A DNA stretch of 17,947 nt. Source: JBHIFB01 sp046760905. Lineage in GTDB: Bacteria; Gemmatimonadota; CAZMKB01. Under the pieces are notes generated by a model that worked only from the letters and a program-made list of their open reading frames with translations, had not been told where the DNA came from and made no database searches. Both the position numbers and the translations under genes were made by a program. The stretch is from contig JBHIFB010000056.1 in the NCBI GenBank assembly GCA_046760905.1, positions 1 to 17,947 on the forward strand. Direction: 5' to 3'. Each line of letters opens with the position of its first letter. The first letter of the stretch is position 1. Below are positions 6,174-12,373 of the stretch, in pieces.

Positions 6174-7884
6174 ATCCTATCCGTATGTCTTTTACCTTTG
6201 CCTGCAGGCTTGTTATCCCCTTCCAGGTATTCTCTTCAACCGAGAACACCATATCCAACGGTTCATTACTCAAGGAGAGTTCTTCTGCCAATTCTCCCAA
6301 TCCAAATCCTATTGCGTCAAGTGTGCGTCCTTTCCCTCTCACCTTCATCTTGAGGTGACCTTCACCCACATTCCTCGGGTAACCATCGATTTTGACTCCT
6401 CTCATGAGAAGCAGAGGTCTGGGATTAGAGGGACCGTTAGGCGCGGTGAGCTTCATCTCATGATACAGGTCTCTATTCACCTCATCCATTGAGACCTCGG
6501 CATCTATACGGAGCTCCCTCTGCAGGGAGCTCGGTGTGAGTGCCTTCTTTGCCTGCAGGTTCAGTTGTTTCCTGAATTCTTCTACATCCTCCTGCCTTAT
6601 CTTAATACCGGCAGCGTGCTGGTGACCGCCGTACTCTATGAGATGATCTGCACATGCTCTTAGAGCATCATAGAGGTGAAAAGATGGAATGCTTCGCGCA
6701 GAACCTCTGCCTATACCATCCTCATCCAGAGTAACAAGCACAACTGGACGATAATATTGTTCGACCAGCCGGGATGCGACGATTCCCAATACGCCCTGGT
6801 GCCAACCGTGGGAGGTGAGAACCACCGCCCACTCCTCATCCGGATTGAAGTCGGCGAGTTTTTCCCTCGCCTCCACAAGTACCTTGCTATCGATCCTCTG
6901 CCTCTTCCTGTTTTCCTGCTCCAGAATCGCGGCCATTCGCTCGGCCTCGCGAGGCTTATCAGTTGTGAGAAACTCGACGACCTCCTGTGAATCCCCCATC
7001 CTCCCCACCGCGTTTATCCTCGGCGCAAGGGAAAACGCTACGTGGCCGGCAGTGAGATGCTTGCCCGAAAGGCCTGACGTTCTAAGCAGGGCACGGAGGG
7101 CAGCGTTTGGATTTGTGTGAAGTACTTCCAACCCCCTTGAGACCAGCACCCTATTCTCACCCACCATCGGAGCCACATCTGCGATTGTACCAAGCGCTAC
7201 CATGTCGAGTAAATCATTGAGCTCCTCTTCGTCCCGCCCGAGGTTTTGATACAACGCTTGGCAGAGCTTAAAAGCAACGCCTATGCCGGCCAGTTCCTTG
7301 TCCGGATAGGGGCAATCTGACTGTTTGGGATTCAAAACCGCCACCGCATCCGGTAACACTGGACCAGGTTCATGGTGATCTGTAACGATCACATCGAGGT
7401 TCATACTTCGAGCCAGGTTGATTTCATCGTAGGCCACGATCCCACAATCTACCGTGACAATCAAAGCCGCGCCTACTTCCTTTGCACGCCTTATGCCTTC
7501 GGCCGATACGCCGTAACCTTCGCTCAGTCGGTTGGGTATGTAATGATGAACTCGGAGCCCGAGTCTGACCAGTACCTTCTCGAGAAGAGCTACGGATGTC
7601 AGGCCATCGACATCATAGTCACCATGGATCAGCACAGCTTCGTTTCCTCTAACCGCTTTAAGGAGTCTGTCAGAGGCCGCATCCATACCTCTCATGAGAA
7701 ATGGATCGTTCATACTGGACTGATGCGGATATATAAAATCACGGATTCCCCTGGCATCGACATAGCCCCTTCTCATCAGAATTTCAGTCAACACGGAAGA
7801 AATGCCAAGATCTTTCGAGAGGGATTCCCTCAGTTTCTCATCCACTCTCACCGGTTCGATCCATCTGTAGATGCCCTGTTTCAT
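6148..7884 (-). CDS. recJ: Single-stranded-DNA-specific 5'-3' exonuclease RecJ
   Basis: RecJ degrades single-stranded DNA 5' to 3' with Mn/Mg and serves RecFOR recombination, mismatch repair and base-excision repair. DHH-family motifs appear in order: D-Y-D-V-D-G (89-94), V-D-C-G (145-148), T-D-H-H (168-171), G-T-I-A-D-V-A-P (232-239), R-I-N-A-V-G-R (289-295), then the DHHA1 region with G-S-A-R-S (394-398) and G-G-H-x-x-A-A-G (419-426). An OB-like C-terminal part follows. At 578 residues it has normal length and all metal ligands are present. The ATG lies 36 bp downstream of the RNase P RNA 3' end with a modest GGGAAG site, so its mRNA would be freed from the polycistronic transcript by maturation of rnpB. 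It overlaps rsmD by 26 bp. Confidence 0.96.
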   Translation of the reverse strand: MKQGIYRWIEPVRVDEKLRESLSKDLGISSVLTEILMRRGYVDARGIRDFIYPHQSSMNDPFLMRGMDAASDRLLKAVRGNEAVLIHGDYDVDGLTSVALLEKVLVRLGLRVHHYIPNRLSEGYGVSAEGIRRAKEVGAALIVTVDCGIVAYDEINLARSMNLDVIVTDHHEPGPVLPDAVAVLNPKQSDCPYPDKELAGIGVAFKLCQALYQNLGRDEEELNDLLDMVALGTIADVAPMVGENRVLVSRGLEVLHTNPNAALRALLRTSGLSGKHLTAGHVAFSLAPRINAVGRMGDSQEVVEFLTTDKPREAERMAAILEQENRKRQRIDSKVLVEAREKLADFNPDEEWAVVLTSHGWHQGVLGIVASRLVEQYYRPVVLVTLDEDGIGRGSARSIPSFHLYDALRACADHLIEYGGHQHAAGIKIRQEDVEEFRKQLNLQAKKALTPSSLQRELRIDAEVSMDEVNRDLYHEMKLTAPNGPSNPRPLLLMRGVKIDGYPRNVGEGHLKMKVRGKGRTLDAIGFGLGELAEELSLSNEPLDMVFSVEENTWKGITSLQAKVKDIRIGYADKNNSR

Positions 7885-7920
7885 AACTTCCCAGCGCCTG
7901 TGGTATGTAAAAACAATAAT

Positions 7921-8282
7921 CCTGAAGAGGGGAAAATAAGCCGGGTTCTGTCCTTTTCAGGCGGCGATCATTCATCTGGGATAGCAGTTGCCTGCTACCT
8001 CAAGCGACCTACCCGAGGGTCGAGCGAAACGGGCCACCTCTCCCCTCCTATTTGGTCTTGCTCCGGATGGGGTTTACCGTGCCTCCAGTATCACTACCGG
8101 AGCGGTGAGCTCTTACCTCACCTTTTCACCCTTACCTCCCGTCTGAAAGCAGGAAGGCGGTATATTTTCTGTGGCACTTTCCGTCGGGTTTCCCCGCCTG
8201 GGAATTACCCAGCATCCTGCCCTGTGGAGCCCGGACTTTCCTCCCTCTGAAAGGAGGGCGATCGCCTATTCCCCACTTCAGG
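7921..8282 (-). ncRNA. rnpB: RNase P RNA, bacterial class A
   Basis: This is the catalytic RNA that removes 5' leaders from pre-tRNAs. On the minus strand the invariant blocks occur in order: GAGGAAAGTCCGGGC near 8229-8243, the CAGGGCAG and GGTAA segments, GGGTGAAA with GGTGAGGTAAGAGCTCACC, the GCACGGTAAACCCC and GGAGCAAGACCAAATAG segments, AGATGAATGA, and ACAGAACCCGGCTTA near 7936-7950. The ends pair as a P1 helix: CCTGAAG (8276-8282) with CTTCAGG (7921-7927), one U-U mismatch, then GGGGAA (8269-8274) with TTCCCC (7929-7934). Length is about 362 nt, normal for type A. It sits between rnhA and recJ in the same direction; its 5' end overlaps the last codons of rnhA by about 5 nt, including the stop. 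No separate promoter or terminator is obvious, so it may be excised from the operon transcript. Confidence 0.97.
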
Positions 8283-8718
8283 AACTCCCTGTTGTGCCCA
8301 TTGATTCTTCCCGATCAATGGCAAAATTGGCCAGTTGATCCGCACGTTTATTGGACTTTCTGTCGATCAATTCTATCTCGTACGCTTCAAGATCGGAAAG
8401 CATCGAAAGAACCCTTCCGAACAGAGGCCTCAATCCTTCGTTGCGTATCCTGTACTCGGCCCGCAGCTGTCTAACCAAGAGTTCGCTGTCGGAATAGAAA
8501 CAAGCCTTTCGCACTCCCAGGCCTTTCAATTCTTCGAGTGCCAGCTTAAAAGCCTCATACTCAGCCTGGTTGTTCGTCCGTTCTCCGAGGTATCTTGAAA
8601 CTTCACGCTTCTCGCCACCTGGCACCTCTATCACGATGCCTGCTCCAGAGGGTCCCGGATTTCCACGAGAAGCACCATCTATGTAAACTGCATATGATTC
8701 GTGATCGTCAGACTTCAT
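8278..8718 (-). CDS. rnhA: Ribonuclease HI family protein
   Basis: RNase HI cuts the RNA strand of RNA-DNA hybrids (R-loops, primers). The 146-residue product has Y-I-D-G-A-S-R-G-N-P-G (12-22) with the first catalytic Asp14, T-N-N-Q-A-E-Y with Glu53, S-D-S-E-L with Asp77, and N-K-R-A-D-x-L-A-N with Asp127, so the DEDD set is complete. The H-V-P-R segment before the last Asp reads L-I-D-R, so the helper histidine is absent. It belongs to the short group without the basic handle of E. coli RnhA. It follows the zinc-ribbon gene by 8 bp and has almost no ribosome site upstream of its ATG (AGTCAAA), suggesting coupling to the upstream gene. Its stop codon lies inside the P1 helix of the adjoining RNase P RNA. 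Confidence 0.92.
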   Translation of the reverse strand: MKSDDHESYAVYIDGASRGNPGPSGAGIVIEVPGGEKREVSRYLGERTNNQAEYEAFKLALEELKGLGVRKACFYSDSELLVRQLRAEYRIRNEGLRPLFGRVLSMLSDLEAYEIELIDRKSNKRADQLANFAIDREESMGTTGSS

Positions 8719-8726
8719 TTTGACTA

Positions 8727-9446
8727 TTATAAATCTAGGTTATCTCTGTAATATATTATCCTTCCACAATTTTCGCAACTCATAAGTTCCGCGTTCTTCT
8801 TTATCTCGGCCTGTCTCTGCAGCGTGATCTGGGCATAACACCCACCGCAAAATCCCCCCTCTATAACCTCAGCTATCGGTAGTTTTGAAATGGCACTTCT
8901 CACTCTCTCATATCTCTTGATAGCAACAGGTCTGAGCATACTTGCGAGGTTCTTCCTTTCATCCCTTATCCTAACAATTTCTTCCTCGACCCTGCCCTTC
9001 TCTTCTATGAGAGCCTTTGTGTCATTCTGATGCGTCTCTTCCGTTTCCTTCAAATCCTTCATGACGGTGTCTAGCTCTGACTCAAGCGCCTCGATCTCCT
9101 CCATGTATTCTAGCACCTCCTCTTCCAATTCCCTGATGTTCCCCTTCACCCCTTCTATCTCATGCAGGAGGGCCGTGTATTCCTCATTCGTCTTTACCTC
9201 AAGCAGCTGGTTCTGGTACTTCTGTAATGTAGATTCCAAGTGTTCTATTCTGCCCTCGGTTTCCTTCCTCTTCACCTTTGTGCTCTTCAAATTTTCCGTC
9301 ACTTCCTGTCCCCTCATCCGTTCCTTCTCCAGCTTCGTCTTTAGCTGATCTATTTCATTGGGGATAGCCTCGAGCCGCTCTGACCTTCTGGTGATTTCCT
9401 CATCCAGTCTTTGCAGTTGAAGCAGCTGTTTCAAAGTATCACGCAT
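8727..9446 (-). CDS. Coiled-coil C4 zinc-ribbon protein (DUF164/COG1579 family)
   Basis: Nearly the whole protein from the preferred start to about residue 170 is a charged heptad-rich coiled coil. After it come an R-P-V-A-I-K-R-Y segment and a C-terminal zinc ribbon with Cys pairs at about 200/203 (C-G-G-C) and 224/227 (C-E-N-C), followed by G-R-I-I-Y-Y. This is the architecture of the conserved C4-type zinc-ribbon family, proposed to bind nucleic acid; its exact function is not established. An in-frame ATG at 9464 would add six residues, but the ATG at 9446 has an AAAGGAG site at good spacing, and the -10 at 9476-9481 puts the transcript start only about 5 nt before 9464, so 9446 is preferred. 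It is the first gene of the housekeeping operon, 8 bp before rnhA. Confidence 0.9.
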   Translation of the reverse strand: MRDTLKQLLQLQRLDEEITRRSERLEAIPNEIDQLKTKLEKERMRGQEVTENLKSTKVKRKETEGRIEHLESTLQKYQNQLLEVKTNEEYTALLHEIEGVKGNIRELEEEVLEYMEEIEALESELDTVMKDLKETEETHQNDTKALIEEKGRVEEEIVRIRDERKNLASMLRPVAIKRYERVRSAISKLPIAEVIEGGFCGGCYAQITLQRQAEIKKNAELMSCENCGRIIYYRDNLDL

Positions 9447-9475
9447 GCACACTCCTTTCCTCATCTTTAGTGTGG

Positions 9476-9504
9476 ATTATAATTGCATCATTCCAATCAA
9501 ATGC
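9476..9504 (-). promoter_or_regulatory. Probable promoter of the zinc-ribbon/rnhA/rnpB/recJ operon
   Basis: A perfect -10 TATAAT (9476-9481, minus strand) lies about 30 bp upstream of the preferred start at 9446. The -35 position at 17-bp spacing reads GCATTT, a poor match, so the promoter may need an activator or be moderate in strength. It lies downstream of the tRNA terminator, consistent with a new transcription unit. Confidence 0.45.
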
Positions 9505-9531
9505 GTGCCTTTATTCACATGAATCCATAAT

Positions 9532-9566
9532 AAAAAAGGGGTGTATCTGATGCGATACACCCCTTT
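9532..9566 (-). terminator. Rho-independent terminator of the tRNA operon
   Basis: A 13-bp perfect stem (9535-9547 with 9554-9566) closes a 6-nt loop and is followed on the minus strand by a T-run (9532-9537). It stands between tRNA-Val and the zinc-ribbon gene, so it separates the two minus-strand transcription units. Confidence 0.88.
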
Positions 9567-9581
9567 ACGGCGCCTTCAGTA

Positions 9582-9608
9582 GGCGAGCCAAACAGCATTG
9601 GCAACGCC
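9582..9608 (-). other. Hairpin in the tRNA operon trailer
   Basis: Between the CCA of tRNA-Val and the terminator the transcript can form a stem of 4 bp (9582-9585 with 9605-9608) plus 5 bp (9587-9591 with 9598-9602), separated by a small internal loop and closed by a 6-nt loop. A further 5-bp hairpin (CGCCT/AGGCG) can form just downstream but competes for bases. The role is unknown: it may protect the trailer or be a stable trailer fragment. Confidence 0.3.
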
Positions 9609-9644
9609 ATATCCTGCACATTATTTTATACATCGTAGAATGCC

Positions 9645-9723
<79 letters not shown>

Positions 9724-9743
9724 CTCTTTTATATCGAAATACA

Positions 9744-9817
9744 TGGGCCCAGTAGGACTCGAACCTACGACCAACGGATTATGAGTCCGTCGCTCTGACC
9801 AACTGAGCTATGGGCCC
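9744..9817 (-). tRNA. tRNA with CAU anticodon, probably tRNA-Ile2
   Basis: The cloverleaf has acceptor GGGCCCA/TGGGCCC, D stem GCTC/GAGC, anticodon stem ACGGA/TCCGT with loop CTCATAA (anticodon CAT), T arm GTAGG/CCTAC and discriminator A. CCA is not encoded (TGT instead), unlike its neighbour. Acceptor positions C4-G69 and C5-G68 match the pairs by which TilS picks tRNA-Ile2 over elongator Met in E. coli, and the variable loop TGGTC is Ile2-like. It would need lysidine at C34 to read AUA. Elongator tRNA-Met remains the alternative; it is not an initiator because the acceptor closes with a G-C pair. Confidence 0.9.
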
Positions 9818-9865
9818 GAAGTTTTAACCAACAGTGTAGGCTGCAGTTAATTATGACAAAAATTA

Positions 9866-9894
9866 ATTTTAATTGTTCCGGAGATGGATGTCAA
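9866..9894 (-). promoter_or_regulatory. Promoter of the tRNA operon
   Basis: On the minus strand a consensus -35 TTGACA (9889-9894) and a -10 TAAAAT (9866-9871) are spaced 17 bp apart. The transcript would start near 9859, about 42 nt before the first tRNA, leaving a leader for RNase P to remove. Confidence 0.8.
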
Positions 9895-9927
9895 CCTTTG
9901 AAGGCACATTAAGTCGGTCCTGGTAAG

Positions 9928-10164
9928 TTGACCGGTGTCTTCGCCTTCTTGTTCGGGATTGGCTTCCTGCTGCATTCCTTTTCGATGGTCTTCGTTTGGA
10001 CGCCGGTTTTTGTAATATTCAATGTTCTAGAATTGAAGCTTGTCGAGGAACCGGAGCTCGAGCGCAGCTTCGGTGAGAGATACATGGAATACAGGTGGCG
10101 CGTACCAATGTTCTTTCCCGGGGGTGGCCGGCGTTACAGTAATAATAAGAAGAGAGTCGACTAA
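9928..10164 (+). pseudogene. C-terminal remnant of an isoprenylcysteine-methyltransferase-like protein
   Basis: The frame opens after a stop at 9910-9912 and could start only at a TTG (9928) with no real ribosome site. Its 78 residues hold two hydrophobic segments and then the family ending E-E-P-E-L-E-R-S-F-G-E-R-Y-M-E-Y with R-V-P-x-F-F-P. This is the C-terminus of ICMT/PEMT-like membrane methyltransferases, which are usually about 150-220 residues. The R-x-P-M-Y SAM-binding region and all earlier membrane helices, which should lie just before this point, are missing. Upstream sequence is instead the tRNA promoter, only 34 bp away on the other strand. The most likely reading is a gene truncated by a rearrangement whose edge lies beside the tRNA operon. 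A short expressed protein is less likely. Confidence 0.65.
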
Positions 10165-10224
10165 AGGGTGAGAAACATACGAAAGGACGATTAAGGATTA
10201 AAATGTCTTAATGCTTTAGATAAC

Positions 10225-10253
10225 TTGAAACAGAAATTTTGTGAAATTATATT
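10225..10253 (+). promoter_or_regulatory. Probable promoter of the sulfatase-superfamily gene
   Basis: TTGAAA (10225-10230) and TATATT (10248-10253) are spaced exactly 17 bp apart, each one base from consensus. The site overlaps the first possible TTG codon of the following frame, so translation must begin further downstream if this promoter is used. Confidence 0.5.
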
Positions 10254-10302
10254 AAATGGATATTGGCACCCCATAATTCTTAAAAAGATTCAGAGATCAA
10301 CC

Positions 10303-12156
10303 GTGAATCAATTACGTTCTAGGGTCATCCTACCCGTCTTCAATATATTCATTCTCTCATTCTTCCTGATTGGATTCACCGCTTCATCCCATACTATCAT
10401 CAGGAATAATTATCTTACGTATTCGATGTACAACATTGCCCTCAAGGTGCTAGCTGATAATCTCAATTTTTTTCTGTTGATGGCCGTTTCAGCATCCGCG
10501 ATTACAACACTCTCTTATCTTGTATTATCGAAGTCCGGTAAATGGGATGAAGCGAACTTGTTCTTTTCCATATTTCTTGTTCTCGCATTCCTTTTTGGCT
10601 TAATTGTCGGTGGTTACTTCCTGAACACCAAGAACGTATTTCCTCCACCACTTACCAAATCCGGTTTACTGTTTAATGCATCTTACGTAGTACTCCTTGT
10701 TATACTATGCGCAACGACGTATTTATTAAAGAACCGAATACATCGTTACCTATCAGCATGCGCGAATATCTTCATTAAATTAAACTCATCCTCACTTGCG
10801 ATAATCGCTGTCTTCATAATCGTCAATGCATCACTCTCATTTTTGAAAAACACAAATGGGAAAGGATCACCCTCTATCCTCCTCATCTCTCTCGACACTC
10901 TTAGATGGGATCATCTCGGGTGCTATGGTTATGAGTCACCGACGAGTCCAAACATAGATGCGCTCGCAAATGATGCCGTGCTTTTTAAAAACGCAATAAG
11001 TCAATCTTCCTGGACTCTCCCGACTCACATGTCGCTTTTCACTTCACAATATCCATATGAACACGGCGCAGTGAAAGCCATGGTCTCCATCGACACCAAG
11101 GAGAGAGGACCGCTCTTATCCGAGGTATTGAAGGACCGTTTCTATACAAACGCCGGTTATACCGGTGGCGCTCTTCTGGATCAGCAGTATGGATTCTCTG
11201 ATGGTTTTGATATTTATTCTGTTAATTACAGTGAATACAGAAACCCGATAGATGACAAAGTCTTGGAATTCCTAAAGGAGAACAGGGATGTTCATTTCTT
11301 CCTGTTCCTGCATACCTATTGTATACACAATTACTATGCACCACATGAATTCAGAGAGATTTTTGACACCTCTTGCGATGAACAAATGCATGAGTGGAAT
11401 GAGATACTCCCCTTCGTGAAAAAATTCCAGGTTTCAGCTATCGACAGCTCAGGTGAAGAGAATAAAATACAACATCTGGTGAAACTTTACGACTCTTCCA
11501 TCAGGTACGTCGATAGCAGGGTCGGCTTCCTTCTTCAACAATTAAAGGAAATGGACCTGTATGATGATATCATGATAATAATTACATCAGACCATGGTGA
11601 GGAATTTGGAGACCACGGCCATACCTCCCACGGTCATACTCTATATGATGAACTGATAAGAATCCCCCTCATCATCAAGTTCCCGAATAATGAATATGGA
11701 GGGACTGAGTTAAGGGGTATAGTCAGACAGATTGATATCGTTCCAACTGTTATCGACTATCTGGGTATTGACAAAATGCCATGGATGAGAGGCCAATCTC
11801 TGCTAAAGATGATAGAAGGGAGATCTGCTAAAAACAGACAAGCGTTTTCTGATGTCGAAAACAGGAAGAAACTGAAATTCTCCCTGAGGACTGCTGATTA
11901 TCATCTCGTATATTATGTGAACTTGAAAGATTTCATCGAAAAAAAGATCGGCTCCTTTCACCTGTACGATGTCGTGAACGATCCAGGCGAACTGATAGAT
12001 ATCTCATCCATGGATGAAAAGATTTTTTCAGAACTGAGGAGTGATCTATTGGACTGGCTATCGCAAATGGACGTCAGGAAATTCTTTAAATCTGGTAAAA
12101 TAGATTTAAAACCCGACCTCGAAAAGAGATTGAAAGCCCTCGGTTATCTCCAGTAA
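10303..12156 (+). CDS. Membrane-anchored sulfatase-superfamily hydrolase/transferase with Thr nucleophile
   Basis: Numbered from an in-frame TTG at 10225, five hydrophobic segments (about 35-55, 75-101, 110-133, 150-168, 188-206) precede an alkaline-phosphatase/sulfatase domain that should face the periplasm. Metal ligand Asp224 lies in I-S-L-D-T-L-R, and Asp456-His457 with His469 lie in T-S-D-H-G-E-E-F and H-T-S-H-G-H. The nucleophile site reads W-T-L-P-T-H (263-268), where sulfatases have C/S-x-P-S-R. There is thus no Cys or Ser for formylglycine, and Thr264 would be used as in phosphoethanolamine and phosphoglycerol transferases. Modification of a surface polymer or lipid is a reasonable inference; the substrate is unknown. 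GTG at 10303 is preferred because the promoter overlaps the TTG and because it leaves a short basic N-terminus before TM1. The gene looks more A/T-rich than its neighbours. Confidence 0.85.
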   Translation: MNQLRSRVILPVFNIFILSFFLIGFTASSHTIIRNNYLTYSMYNIALKVLADNLNFFLLMAVSASAITTLSYLVLSKSGKWDEANLFFSIFLVLAFLFGLIVGGYFLNTKNVFPPPLTKSGLLFNASYVVLLVILCATTYLLKNRIHRYLSACANIFIKLNSSSLAIIAVFIIVNASLSFLKNTNGKGSPSILLISLDTLRWDHLGCYGYESPTSPNIDALANDAVLFKNAISQSSWTLPTHMSLFTSQYPYEHGAVKAMVSIDTKERGPLLSEVLKDRFYTNAGYTGGALLDQQYGFSDGFDIYSVNYSEYRNPIDDKVLEFLKENRDVHFFLFLHTYCIHNYYAPHEFREIFDTSCDEQMHEWNEILPFVKKFQVSAIDSSGEENKIQHLVKLYDSSIRYVDSRVGFLLQQLKEMDLYDDIMIIITSDHGEEFGDHGHTSHGHTLYDELIRIPLIIKFPNNEYGGTELRGIVRQIDIVPTVIDYLGIDKMPWMRGQSLLKMIEGRSAKNRQAFSDVENRKKLKFSLRTADYHLVYYVNLKDFIEKKIGSFHLYDVVNDPGELIDISSMDEKIFSELRSDLLDWLSQMDVRKFFKSGKIDLKPDLEKRLKALGYLQ

Positions 12157-12296
12157 CAAGTTACAGGCTCTGCTTCACAGCATCTTATCATCCCCCTGAC
12201 CCTCAATCATTGTGTCCAATATACGGCGTGGAAGGAGAGAGGCTCCAGGTTCACTAAAATAATAAGTGTAACAGGGTTAATAATAGCTAGTATCTC

Positions 12297-12325
12297 TTGA
12301 CAAATCCTGAAGCATCCGGTATAAT
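12297..12325 (+). promoter_or_regulatory. Full-consensus sigma-70 promoter
   Basis: TTGACA (12297-12302), a 17-bp spacer and TATAAT (12320-12325) are perfect matches. The start site would be near 12332, giving a leader of about 42 nt with GGAGG before the ATG at 12374. The motif GGTATAATGTAA recurs in the promoter at 17913-17941. The rest of the 217-bp gap (12157-12373) shows no gene and no clear terminator for the gene upstream. Confidence 0.9.
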
Positions 12326-12373
12326 GTAAATTAGAAGTTTGCTTCCCCATTATTCCATTCACCGGAGGCTTCC

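Noticed and set aside
7372..8250. Plus-strand open frame of 292 codons over recJ and the RNase P RNA
   Set aside because: It crosses a structured RNA gene and the recJ start on the opposite strand, with no family motifs.
10201..10220. ATG-TCT-TAA and ATG-CTT-TAG minimal frames behind AAGGA
   Set aside because: Start-stop combinations of this size occur by chance in A/T-rich leaders, and the probable promoter lies downstream of them.
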